Of a DNA stretch of 64,000 bases, positions 15,261 through 22,541 are shown one piece after another. Position 1 is the first letter of the stretch. Each line of letters starts with the position of its first letter. Location: contig CAVXXJ010000011.1 in assembly GCA_963765705.1 (NCBI GenBank), positions 62,001 to 126,000 on the forward strand, given 5' to 3'. The position numbers and the translations under genes were made by a program. The notes beneath the pieces are model-generated. The model saw only the letters and a list, made by a program, of their open reading frames with translations, ran no database searches and was not told the DNA's origin. This stretch comes from Gaiellasilicea sp963765705. Its GTDB lineage: Bacteria; Actinomycetota; Thermoleophilia; Gaiellales; Gaiellaceae.

Positions 15261-17603
15261 GTGGATGCTGCTTCGTTCGACGTCCTCGAGTTTCCGGCGA
15301 TCCGGCAGCGGATCGCCTCGGCGACCGCGACCGAGTACGGCACGGAGCTCGCGCATGCCGTCGTTCCCTCGCCCGACCCGGACGAGGTGGCGCGCAGGCA
15401 GGCGCTGACGGCCGAGGCGATCGGGCTGCTCGACATCGCCGAGGAGCCGCCGCTCGAGGGGATCCGCGACGTGCGGGAGGTCGCGGTGCTCGCGGCACGC
15501 GGCGGGGTGCTGACCGCTACGGCGCTTCGGCACGTCGCCGACACCGTCGCCGGCTCGCTGCGCGCCCGCGCAGCGCTCGGCGAGCAGGAAGCGCCTCTTC
15601 TCCAGGAGCTCGCAGCCTCGATCGACCCGGCGCTGAAGCCGATCGCGGACGCGATCGACCGCGCGGTCGAGCAGGACGGCTCCGACCTGAAGGACAACGC
15701 CTCGCCGAAGCTGCGCAAGCTTCGTGGTGAGCTCCGCACCGGGCGGCAGCGGGTTGCAGACCGGCTGGAGGAGCTCGTCCGGAAGAAGGGGATCCGGGAG
15801 CACCTGCAGGAGGACTTCGTCACCCAGCGCGGCGGGCGGCCCGTGCTCGCGGTCAAGGCCAGCTCGCGGAGCAGCGTGCCGGGAATGGTGCACGACTCCT
15901 CCGACTCGGGTCAGACGCTCTTCGTCGAGCCCTTCGAGATCGTCGAGCTCAGCAACCGGCAGTCGGAGGCCGCGGGCGCCGAGCGGGAGGAGGCCGAGCG
16001 GATCCTCCGCGAGCTGTCGATCGCTGTGGGCGAGCAGGCGAACGGGCTCGCGGCCGCCGTCGAAGGCGCCGGCCGGATCGACCTCACGATCGCGCTCGGC
16101 ACCGTCTCGCGTCGCTGGCGTGGCGCGCTCGTCGAGGTCTCGGACGAGGTGCGGCTCGTCGGCGCGCGGCACCCGCTGCTCGACCCGAAGACGGCGGTGC
16201 CGATCGACCTCGACCTCGGCGGACTGCGCGCGCTCGTGATCAGCGGGCCGAACACGGGCGGCAAGACGGTCGCTCTGAAGACGCTCGGCCTCGCCGCGCT
16301 GCTGCATCAGTCCGGGCTGCGCCCGCCCGCCGACACGGCGGCGCTACCAATCTTCGACGCCGTGCTCGCGGACATCGGCGACCGGCAGTCGATCGAGATG
16401 AGCCTCTCGACGTTCTCGGGGCACGTCGCGAACCTCGTCGCGATCCTCGATGCCGCCAGGGAGCGCTCCCTGGTGCTGCTCGACGAGGTCGCTGCGGGCA
16501 CGGACCCGGTCGAGGGCTCCGCGCTCGCGGAGGCGCTGCTGGCTCGGCTCGCGGAGCAGGCGAGGCTGACGGTCGTGACGACGCACTACGCCGAGCTGAA
16601 GGAGTGGGCGAGCGCCACCGAGGGCGTCGCCAACGCGGCCACCGGATTCGATCCCGACACGCACGCGCCGCTCTACCGCATCGCGCTCGGCCGCCCGGGG
16701 ATCTCGCACGCGCTCCAGACCGCAGAGCGGCTCGGCCTCGACGCGGACGTCGTCGCCGACGCGCGCGGGCGGGTCGCGCCCGAACGACTCCGGATCGAAG
16801 AGCTGCTCGCGGAGGCGGAGGCCGCCGAGCGGACGGCCGTCGAGGAGCGCGAGGCGGCGGCGGCCGAGCGCGCGGAGGCCGCGGGTCTGAGCGCCACGGT
16901 GCGAGCGCGCGAGCAGGAGCTCGAGACCGAGATCGAGGCGGTGCGCGCGTCCGCCGCCGCCGAGCGAGAACGCGCTGCCGCCGAGGCACTGCGCGAGCTG
17001 GGCGCCGCCCGAGCGGAGCTCGATGCGCTTCGCGACGAGATCAGGATGGCGCGGCGTAAGCGGCGGGACGAGCCGGAGCGCGACCGCCGGCTCGGCGCGG
17101 CCTCGGAGCGAGCCGTGCGGGCGGAACGCGCGATCCGCGCCCTCGACGAGCCGCTGCCGCAGACCGGGCCACTGGCGGCCGGCGATCCGGTCGAGGCTCC
17201 GTCAATCGGCGTGCATGGAACGATCGCGGCCATCGAGGGGGACGAGGCAGAGGTGGTCGGAGCGGCCGGCCATCGGCTGCGCATCCCACTCGCGCGGCTC
17301 CGTCCGTCGCGGCGGCGCGAGGCGGAGGCCGAGACTCCGGTCAAGGTGATCGCGGCCGCACGCAGTGACATGACCGACGAGCTCGATGTGCGCGGGCAGC
17401 GGGCCCAGGAGGCGCGCGAGGCCGTTCGCGCCTTCGTCGACGACGCAGCCCTCGCCGGTCTGGACTCGGTCCGCGTCATCCACGGCCGGGCGACCGGGGC
17501 CGTCCGCGCGGCCGTCCGCGACGAGCTCGACAAGCACCCGCTCGTCGACGGCCGCGACAGCGACTCCGCCGACGGCGCCACGATCGCGCACCTGAACGGC
17601 TAG
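15261..17603 (+). CDS. mutS2: MutS2, Smr-domain ATPase
   Basis: 780 residues. Walker A GPNTGGKT near residue 330 and Walker B Leu-Leu-Asp-Glu near 410, then a long Glu/Ala/Arg-rich coiled coil (about 510-620), a KOW-like beta region (about 645-690) and a C-terminal Smr nuclease domain (about 705-775; Leu-Asp-Val-Arg-Gly and Ile-His-Gly-Arg motifs). MutS2 lacks the mismatch-recognition domain; in Bacillus it acts on collided ribosomes, and elsewhere it was tied to recombination suppression. It converges on an acVLRF1 peptidyl-tRNA hydrolase gene with interlocked stops, which fits a ribosome-rescue role. Confidence 0.93.
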   Translation: MDAASFDVLEFPAIRQRIASATATEYGTELAHAVVPSPDPDEVARRQALTAEAIGLLDIAEEPPLEGIRDVREVAVLAARGGVLTATALRHVADTVAGSLRARAALGEQEAPLLQELAASIDPALKPIADAIDRAVEQDGSDLKDNASPKLRKLRGELRTGRQRVADRLEELVRKKGIREHLQEDFVTQRGGRPVLAVKASSRSSVPGMVHDSSDSGQTLFVEPFEIVELSNRQSEAAGAEREEAERILRELSIAVGEQANGLAAAVEGAGRIDLTIALGTVSRRWRGALVEVSDEVRLVGARHPLLDPKTAVPIDLDLGGLRALVISGPNTGGKTVALKTLGLAALLHQSGLRPPADTAALPIFDAVLADIGDRQSIEMSLSTFSGHVANLVAILDAARERSLVLLDEVAAGTDPVEGSALAEALLARLAEQARLTVVTTHYAELKEWASATEGVANAATGFDPDTHAPLYRIALGRPGISHALQTAERLGLDADVVADARGRVAPERLRIEELLAEAEAAERTAVEEREAAAAERAEAAGLSATVRAREQELETEIEAVRASAAAERERAAAEALRELGAARAELDALRDEIRMARRKRRDEPERDRRLGAASERAVRAERAIRALDEPLPQTGPLAAGDPVEAPSIGVHGTIAAIEGDEAEVVGAAGHRLRIPLARLRPSRRREAEAETPVKVIAAARSDMTDELDVRGQRAQEAREAVRAFVDDAALAGLDSVRVIHGRATGAVRAAVRDELDKHPLVDGRDSDSADGATIAHLNG

Positions 17604-18226
17604 TCCTCCTCGACCACCTTCGCGGCGTAGAGCTGGTAGGGCAGCGCCTCGAGCACGCGCAGGCGCGGGTCGACGACGTCGAAGAAGCGTTCGAGCGCGA
17701 GCGGCTGCAGCCAGCCGAGGTCTGCCCGCGACTCGAGCACGCGCGTGACGGCCGAGCGGTCGCCTCCGAGCGCAACGTGCCCGACCCGGCCCTGCCACGG
17801 GCCCAGCACGCGCGCCGCCTCGGCGGCCGCGGCGTCGATCAGGTCGCGCTCCTGCTCCTCGCGGCGGCGGCGGAAGCGGTTCGCGGACGAGCCGCCCTTC
17901 TTGTGGCGGCCCTTGACGAACCGCGTGCCGACCTTGGACGCGACGAGCTGCTCGCCCTCGAACACGCCGACCGCAAAGCCGCCGAGCCGCACGAGCAGCA
18001 CCGCAACGGTCGGCGCCGCCTCGAGCGCGTCGAGCAGCGGTCCCGCCCGCACGACGTCATAGGCGCCCTCGTGGTCGAGGCCGAAGGGCGGCGTGACGGT
18101 CAAAGCACCCTCGTCGAGCTCGATCCGGGCGCTGCCGTCGCGGTAGAGCACGCGTCCCTCGGAGCCGTCGAGCGACTGCAGCCGCTTGGCGACGTTGGCC
18201 CGGCCGATGTAGCGGGTGGACGTCAT
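17600..18226 (-). CDS. acVLRF1-type peptidyl-tRNA hydrolase (Vms1-like release factor)
   Basis: 208 residues from ATG 18226 (a further in-frame start lies at 18253). Central eRF1-like fold with the family's signature loop Arg-His-Lys-Lys-Gly-Gly-Ser-Ser-Ala-Asn-Arg-Phe followed by an Arg-rich helix (about 110-130), the region used by Vms1/ANKZF1 relatives to cleave nascent chains from stalled 60S/50S peptidyl-tRNA. Actinobacterial members are known as acVLRF1. The gene ends on the mutS2 stop (shared CTAG) and is divergent from aidB. Substrate and activity are inferred from the family. Confidence 0.75.
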   Translation of the reverse strand: MTSTRYIGRANVAKRLQSLDGSEGRVLYRDGSARIELDEGALTVTPPFGLDHEGAYDVVRAGPLLDALEAAPTVAVLLVRLGGFAVGVFEGEQLVASKVGTRFVKGRHKKGGSSANRFRRRREEQERDLIDAAAAEAARVLGPWQGRVGHVALGGDRSAVTRVLESRADLGWLQPLALERFFDVVDPRLRVLEALPYQLYAAKVVEED

Positions 18227-18236
18227 GGAGGCCAGA

Positions 18237-19802
18237 ATGGCACGGATGGCCACGACGCAGCCGACCTCGACCGCGAACCAGCCGCCACCGCTCGCGGGCT
18301 ACAACCTCTACGAGCAGGATGCCGCGCTCGTCGAGGGCGTTCGCCGTGAGGGCGGCGCCACCTGGGAGGCCGAGATCGCCGCCTTCGGCGAGGTCCTCGG
18401 CGGCGAGCCCCTGGAGTGGGGGCGGCTGGCGAACGAGCACCCGCCGGTCCTGCGAACGCACGACCGCTACGGCGAGCGGATCGACGAGATCGTGTTCCAT
18501 CCGGCCTGGGACTCGCTCCTGCGCCTCGGGCTCGGGGCGCGCCTGCAGTCGCTGCCGTGGGTGGACGAGCGGCCGGGCTCGCACGTCGCACGAGCGGCGT
18601 CGTTCATGCTGCTCGGCCAGGTCGAAGCCGGCGTCGGCTGCCCGCTCTCGATGACGTTCGCGTCCGTGCCGGCGCTGCGCACCGAGCCCGAGCTCGCCGC
18701 GGAATGGATCCCGCGGCTGACGAGCGGAGACGCTCTCTGCGGGATGGCGATGACCGAGCGTCAGGGCGGCTCCGACGTCCGTGCGAACGAGACGACGGCA
18801 CGTCCGGATGGCGACGCCTGGGTGCTCGACGGGCACAAGTGGTTCTGCTCGGCGCCGATGAGCGACGCCTTCCTCGTGCTCGCGCAGGCGCCCGCCGGCC
18901 TCTCCTGCTTCCTGCTCGAGCGACCACAGCCCGGGTTCAGGATCGAGCGGCTGAAGGACAAGCTCGGCAACCGCTCGAACGCCTCGGCGGAGATCGCGCT
19001 CGACGGCGCCGTCGCGAGGCTCGTCGGCGAGGAGGGTCGCGGCCTGAGGACGATCCTCGAGATGGTCAACCACACCCGGCTCGACTGCGTGCTCGGCTCG
19101 GCCGCGCTGATGCGACGGGCGGTCGCCGAGGCGACGCACCACGCCGCGCACCGCGCCGCCTTCGGCCGGCTACTGGCCGTGCAGCCGCTGATGCAGAACG
19201 TCCTCGCCGACCTCTGCGTCGAGAGCGAGGCCGCGACCGTGACGGCGCTTCGGCTCGCGCGAGCCTACGACGAGGCGGACGGGCCGTTCCGCCGCCTGGC
19301 GACCGCGGTCGCGAAGTTCTGGGTCTGCAAGCGGACGCCGCCGCTCGTCGCGGAGGCGCTCGAGTGCCTCGGCGGCAACGGCTTCGTCGAGGAGTCGCAG
19401 CTGCCGCGCCTCTTCCGCGAGAGCCCGCTCAACTCGATCTGGGAAGGCTCCGGAAACGTCAACGCGCTCGACGTCCTCCGAGCTCTCGCGCGCGAGCCCG
19501 ACACGGCCGCGGCGTTCCTGGACGAGGTGCGGCTCGCCGCCGGCGCGGACGCGCGCCTCGACGCTGCGATCGTCGAGCTCGAGCGCGAGCTCGCTCAACC
19601 CGACGAGCAAGGGGCGCGACGCCTGCTGGAGAGCCTCGCGGTCGCGTTGCAGGGATCGCTTCTCGTTCGCCACGGTGCGCAGGAGGTGGCCGATGCGTTC
19701 TGTGCGCGGCTCGAGCGCCCGAGCGGCGTCTACGGGACGCTTCCCGGCTCCGTCGACCACGCTGCGATCGTCGCGCGTTCCCGGCCGAGCCTGCCGGGGT
19801 AG
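18237..19802 (+). CDS. aidB: AidB-type acyl-CoA dehydrogenase
   Basis: 521 residues (ATG 18237; ATG 18246 also possible). Co-linear with E. coli AidB: the Asn-Leu-Tyr...Asp-Ala-Ala-Leu N-terminus, Met-Thr-Glu-Arg-Gln-Gly-Gly-Ser-Asp-Val flavin loop (about 180), Leu-Lys-Asp-Lys-Leu-Gly-Asn-Arg-Ser-Asn-Ala-Ser (about 240) and Asn-Ser-Ile-Trp-Glu-Gly-Ser-Gly-Asn near 400. AidB binds FAD and DNA and is part of the alkylation response, with weak isovaleryl-CoA dehydrogenase activity. The SelW-like gene follows 9 nt after its stop and is probably co-transcribed. Confidence 0.85.
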   Translation: MARMATTQPTSTANQPPPLAGYNLYEQDAALVEGVRREGGATWEAEIAAFGEVLGGEPLEWGRLANEHPPVLRTHDRYGERIDEIVFHPAWDSLLRLGLGARLQSLPWVDERPGSHVARAASFMLLGQVEAGVGCPLSMTFASVPALRTEPELAAEWIPRLTSGDALCGMAMTERQGGSDVRANETTARPDGDAWVLDGHKWFCSAPMSDAFLVLAQAPAGLSCFLLERPQPGFRIERLKDKLGNRSNASAEIALDGAVARLVGEEGRGLRTILEMVNHTRLDCVLGSAALMRRAVAEATHHAAHRAAFGRLLAVQPLMQNVLADLCVESEAATVTALRLARAYDEADGPFRRLATAVAKFWVCKRTPPLVAEALECLGGNGFVEESQLPRLFRESPLNSIWEGSGNVNALDVLRALAREPDTAAAFLDEVRLAAGADARLDAAIVELERELAQPDEQGARRLLESLAVALQGSLLVRHGAQEVADAFCARLERPSGVYGTLPGSVDHAAIVARSRPSLPG

Positions 19803-19811
19803 GCTGCAGCC

Positions 19812-20033
19812 GTGGCCGTCGAGATCTACTACTGCCCCGTCTGAGGCGGCTACGACCGCCGCGCTGCGAGTCTCGCAGCCGTTTTGAACGACAACGGCAT
19901 CACCGCCTCGGTCGCCGAGGGTCTCAAGAGCCAGTTCGACGTGCTGCAGGACGGGGAGCTCCTCTTCTCGAAGCAGCGCGAGGGCCGTTTTCCCGAGGAA
20001 GACGAGGTACTCGCCCTGCTCTCAGCCACGTAG
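19812..20033 (+). CDS. SelW-like Rdx selenoprotein candidate (in-frame TGA at CxxU)
   Basis: Reading from GTG 19812 to TAG 20031-20033 gives 73 residues if the TGA at 19842-19844 (codon 11) is decoded. The N-terminus is Val-Glu-Ile-Tyr-Tyr-Cys-Pro-Val-[TGA]-Gly-Gly-Tyr, so TGA falls exactly at the U of the CxxU redox motif of SelW/Rdx proteins. The frame stays open and family-like afterwards (Phe-Asp-Val-Leu-Gln-Asp-Gly-Glu-Leu-Leu-Phe-Ser-Lys, then Gly-Arg-Phe-Pro-Glu). A 7-bp stem-loop suited to a bacterial SECIS follows the TGA. Predicted small thioredoxin-fold redox protein. Alternatives: a Cys-to-stop lesion, or a TGA sequence error. No selenocysteine machinery gene is in this window. 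Confidence 0.7.
19863..19879 (+). promoter_or_regulatory. Putative bacterial SECIS stem-loop
   Basis: GCTGCGA-GTC-TCGCAGC is a perfect 7-bp stem with a 3-nt loop whose first base is G. The stem begins 18 nt, and the loop 25 nt, after the TGA at 19842-19844, inside the spacing I know for bacterial SECIS elements (loop G about 16-37 nt downstream). A second hairpin (GGCGG-6-CCGCC, 19845-19860) directly follows the TGA. Confidence 0.5.
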
Positions 20034-20040
20034 GCTTGCC

Positions 20041-20074
20041 ATAGCATTTGTGCGATGATAGCATGCGTGCAATG
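20041..20074 (+). promoter_or_regulatory. Tandem 17-bp repeat, promoter/operator of the XRE gene
   Basis: ATAGCATTTGTGCGATG (20041-20057) and ATAGCATGCGTGCAATG (20058-20074) differ at 3 of 17 positions. The second copy contains TAGCAT 7 nt before the ATG at 20072, the leaderless pattern seen elsewhere here, so regulator binding to the repeats would cover the promoter and start codon. Autoregulation is inference. Confidence 0.55.
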
Positions 20075-20350
20075 CCACGCCTGCGTCACCGCGACGAGTT
20101 CGGGGACGTGTACCGCGCCTTCGGCGAGCGGATCGCGCAGGAGCGAGCCCGCCGGTCGCTCTCCCAGCGCGAGCTCGCGGAGCTGACGGGCACGACGCAG
20201 TCGGCGATCGCGCGACTGGAAGGCGGGAGCCGGGCACCCCGGCTCGACACCTTGCTCCGCGTCGCGAACGCACTGGACTGCGCGCTCGAGCTCGAGCTGC
20301 GGCCACGCACGGACATCAAAGGGGGTTCCGCCGATGACGAACACCGTTGA
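20072..20350 (+). CDS. XRE-family helix-turn-helix regulator
   Basis: 92 residues. HTH_3 domain (about 16-70): Glu-Arg-Ala-Arg-Arg-Ser-Leu-Ser-Gln-Arg-Glu-Leu-Ala-Glu-Leu...Ser-Ala-Ile-Ala-Arg-Leu-Glu-Gly-Gly, with a short beta-like tail, close to antitoxin-type HigA proteins. ATG 20072 is chosen because a TAGCAT box precedes it by 7 nt; ATG 20063 is also in frame. The 3' end overlaps the next gene by 17 nt. No RelE/HigB-type toxin is next to it; the coupled partner is a membrane protein with zinc ribbons. Confidence 0.8.
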   Translation: MPRLRHRDEFGDVYRAFGERIAQERARRSLSQRELAELTGTTQSAIARLEGGSRAPRLDTLLRVANALDCALELELRPRTDIKGGSADDEHR

Positions 20351-21236
20351 CGTCGAGCAACTCCAGACGACGAAGAGCGAGAAGCTGCTGGCACTCGTGC
20401 TGGCGGCGTTCCTCCTGATCGGAGGCGTCTGGGCCTACCAGGAGATCGACGACTGGGTGCGGACGGCGATCCCGCTGCACGAGCCGTCGGCGGCCGAGAA
20501 GCAGGCGATCACCACTCTCGACCGGGCACAGGCACGCCGCTTCCAGGCAGAGGACAAGGTGCGCCGGGCTCGTGCCGAGCTCGAGCTGCGACGCGAGGCG
20601 TATCGCACCGCCCTCGATGCGGGCGATCCCGCCGTCGCGCTGCGCACCCGGTATCGCGCCGCCGACGCCGCCTTCGAGCAGGCGCGCACAGACCGGCAGG
20701 CGGCAGCACGCGCCGAGGCAGCCGCGCGTCCCGCGGCAACCGCCGCCCAGGAGCGCCTGAACCGGGACGCCGAGAAGCAGCGCGACCGACAGGAGCTCGT
20801 GATCTTCCTCCTGCGCACCGGAGCGGCGATCGTCTTCGTCCTGATCGGCTACCTGCTGCTCACGCGGCTACGCGACAGGGCGTCGCGCTGGTTCCCGCTG
20901 TCGGCGTCCGTCGTCCTGTTCGCGACGGTGTTCGCGTTCGTCGTCGCGGTCGACTACCTGACCGACTACTTCGACCCGTTCGACGCCGGGATCCTCCTGC
21001 TCGCACTGATCGGAGCGGCAGCGACCGTCGTCGCGTTCTGGCTGCTCCAGCGCTACCTCTCCCGCAGGCTCCCGCTGCGCCGGGTGCGACGGCACCAGTG
21101 CCCGTACTGCGGCTTCCCGGTCGGTGACAACGAGCGCTGCGAGGGCTGCGGCCGCGAGGTGCAGGCACCGTGCACCCAGTGCGCCGCGCGGCGGCGGATC
21201 GGCGCACCGTTCTGCGGCGCGTGCGGGCGGGCGTGA
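20334..21236 (+). CDS. Membrane protein with coiled coil and C-terminal zinc ribbons
   Basis: 300 residues; I do not recognise a named family. One transmembrane helix (about 18-36), a long Ala/Arg/Glu-rich coiled-coil region (about 58-155), three further helices (about 158-178, 188-208, 218-240), then a cytosolic double zinc ribbon with CPYC, CEGC, CTQC and CGAC pairs (about 255-297). GGGGG ribosome site upstream; the start lies inside the XRE gene, so the two form one unit. Possible roles (membrane stress sensor, regulated effector) are not supported by any motif. Confidence 0.6.
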   Translation: MTNTVDVEQLQTTKSEKLLALVLAAFLLIGGVWAYQEIDDWVRTAIPLHEPSAAEKQAITTLDRAQARRFQAEDKVRRARAELELRREAYRTALDAGDPAVALRTRYRAADAAFEQARTDRQAAARAEAAARPAATAAQERLNRDAEKQRDRQELVIFLLRTGAAIVFVLIGYLLLTRLRDRASRWFPLSASVVLFATVFAFVVAVDYLTDYFDPFDAGILLLALIGAAATVVAFWLLQRYLSRRLPLRRVRRHQCPYCGFPVGDNERCEGCGREVQAPCTQCAARRRIGAPFCGACGRA

Positions 21237-21243
21237 GCCGGCG

Positions 21244-22014
21244 CTAGCTGCCGGTGAAGCGCGGCTCGCGCTTCTCGAGGAACGCCGTCACGCCCTCGGC
21301 GAAATCGGCGGTGCCGGTCGCCTCCTGCTGGAGCTCGGCCTCGAGCGCGAGCTGCTGCTCGAGCGTCGCGTTGTAGGCGTGGTCGAACAGGCGCTTCGTC
21401 ATCCCGATCGCGCGGGTCGGCAGCGTCGCGTAGATCCCCGCCACCTCGGCGACGTGCGCGGCGAGCCGGTCGGCCTCGACCACCTCGGCGACGAGCCCCC
21501 ACGCGTGCGCCTCCGCTGCAGTCAGACGCTTGTTCGTGGTCATCCAATCGAAGGCGCGCGCGAAGCCGAGCAGCCGGTGGATGAACCACGAGCCGCCGGA
21601 GTCGGGGATCAGGCCGATGCCGATGAAGCCGGGGACGAACGTGGCCGCATCGCTCGCGATCCGGAGGTCGCAGGCGGCTGCGAGCGAGAGCCCCGCACCG
21701 GCGCACGGGCCGTTGATGGCGGCGATGACGGGCTTCTCGAGCGCGCGGATGAGGCGGATGTTCGGGTGGTAGGTCTGCTCGAGCGCCTCGCTGACCGAGA
21801 TCGAGCCGTCCTGAAACTCCGTCAGGTCCTGGCCGGAGCAGAAGCCGCGGCCGGCGCCGGTGATCACGACCGCGCGCACCTCGCTCTCCGCCGCCTCCTC
21901 GAGCGCAGAGCGCAGCCGCGCGTGCAGCGCGGCGTTGAGGGCGTTGAACACCTCCGGCCGGTTGAGCGTGATCGTCAGGACCGCGCCGTCGCGCGCGGTG
22001 AGAACTTCGCTCAT
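21244..22014 (-). CDS. Enoyl-CoA hydratase/isomerase, PaaG-like
   Basis: 256 residues of the crotonase fold. Thr-Gly-Ala-Gly-Arg-Gly-Phe-Cys-Ser-Gly-Gln-Asp-Leu (about 53-65) and the oxyanion-hole Gly-Ala-Gly-Leu-Ser-Leu-Ala-Ala-Ala-Cys-Asp-Leu, plus Ile-Pro-Asp-Ser-Gly-Gly-Ser-Trp, resemble 1,2-epoxyphenylacetyl-CoA isomerase PaaG, the step after the PaaABC epoxidase encoded 9 kb upstream. A general beta-oxidation hydratase cannot be excluded. Its start has a TAGGCT box 6 nt upstream. Confidence 0.8.
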   Translation of the reverse strand: MSEVLTARDGAVLTITLNRPEVFNALNAALHARLRSALEEAAESEVRAVVITGAGRGFCSGQDLTEFQDGSISVSEALEQTYHPNIRLIRALEKPVIAAINGPCAGAGLSLAAACDLRIASDAATFVPGFIGIGLIPDSGGSWFIHRLLGFARAFDWMTTNKRLTAAEAHAWGLVAEVVEADRLAAHVAEVAGIYATLPTRAIGMTKRLFDHAYNATLEQQLALEAELQQEATGTADFAEGVTAFLEKREPRFTGS

Positions 22015-22020
22015 GCCGAG

Positions 22021-22026
22021 AGCCTA
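22021..22026 (-). promoter_or_regulatory. -10-like box of the PaaG-like gene (leaderless pattern)
   Basis: TAGGCT on the minus strand ends 6 nt before the ATG at 22014; no ribosome site lies between. Confidence 0.5.
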
Positions 22027-22045
22027 AAGCCTCAGGCGACCAGGT

Positions 22046-22369
22046 TCAGACGAACAGCGCGCGCACGCGGCCGATGGCCTCGGGCGCCAGCCGGTAGTAC
22101 GCAAACGTGCCGCGCTTCTCGCGCTCGAGCAGGCCCACGTCCAGGAGCCGCTTCAGGTGGTAGCTCACGGTCGGCTGGCTGATCCCGAGCTCGGGCTCGA
22201 GGTCGCAGACGCAGCAGGCCTCGCCGGCCTTCAGCAGCATGCTCACGATCTTGACCCGGTTCTTGTCGGCAAGCGCGCCGAAGAGGGACTCCAGCTCCGC
22301 CGCCTCGACCTCGGTGAGGTCGCTTGCGAGCGGGGTGCAGCAGGCGAGAAGGGGAAGCTCGGTCTTCAT
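22046..22369 (-). CDS. ArsR/SmtB-family metal- or metalloid-responsive repressor
   Basis: 107 residues with a winged-helix domain (about 25-95). The recognition helix reads Ser-Gln-Pro-Thr-Val-Ser-Tyr-His-Leu-Lys. Cysteines in Cys-Cys-Val-Cys-Asp-Leu (about 51-56, the alpha3-type site of ArsR/CadC-like sensors) and a Cys-Cys pair at residues 10-11 are likely inducer ligands for arsenite, Cd or Zn. Divergent from the cysteine-rich peptide gene at 22437; a palindrome lies in between. No arsenite transporter or reductase is adjacent. Confidence 0.85.
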   Translation of the reverse strand: MKTELPLLACCTPLASDLTEVEAAELESLFGALADKNRVKIVSMLLKAGEACCVCDLEPELGISQPTVSYHLKRLLDVGLLEREKRGTFAYYRLAPEAIGRVRALFV

Positions 22370-22372
22370 GCC

Positions 22373-22410
22373 TTGACTCTATCGAAAGTTATCGATGTAA
22401 TATACATCGA
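22373..22410 (+). promoter_or_regulatory. Promoter and operator between arsR and the Cys-rich peptide
   Basis: A rightward promoter can be read as TTGACT (22373-22378), 17 nt, TGTAAT (22396-22401). It overlaps a perfect inverted repeat TCGATGTA-ATA-TACATCGA (22392-22410), a plausible ArsR operator. ATCGAT occurs again at 22416-22421. Confidence 0.6.
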
Positions 22411-22436
22411 CATCTATCGATGGAAGGAGGTTCCCC

Positions 22437-22493
22437 ATGCGAGGATGTTGCGAAGGTGGCGACTGCTGCGACAGCGGCGACGACTGCTGCTGA
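22437..22493 (+). CDS. 18-residue cysteine-rich micro-peptide
   Basis: ATG 22437 to TGA 22491-22493 encodes MRGCCEGGDCCDSGDDCC: three Cys-Cys pairs spaced CC-x4-CC-x5-CC, with Asp/Glu/Gly between. A near-perfect ribosome site (AGGAGG, 22425-22430) lies 6 nt before the ATG, and the promoter/operator shared with ArsR is directly upstream. Six thiols in 18 residues suggest a metal or arsenite chelator of metallothionein type, induced when ArsR is released. I know no named family. The overlapping 41-codon frame from ATG 22420 starts inside the ribosome site and is less likely. Confidence 0.65.
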   Translation: MRGCCEGGDCCDSGDDCC

Positions 22494-22512
22494 GCACGGT
22501 TGCGACGGGTCG

Positions 22513-22533
22513 GGTCCGGGGCGCCCCGGGACC
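22513..22533 (+). terminator. GC-rich hairpin after the Cys-rich peptide
   Basis: GGTCCGGGGC pairs with GCCCCGGGACC (one bulged G), starting 20 nt after the peptide stop. There is no T run, so termination strength is uncertain. Confidence 0.4.
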
Positions 22534-22541
22534 GGCCCGGC

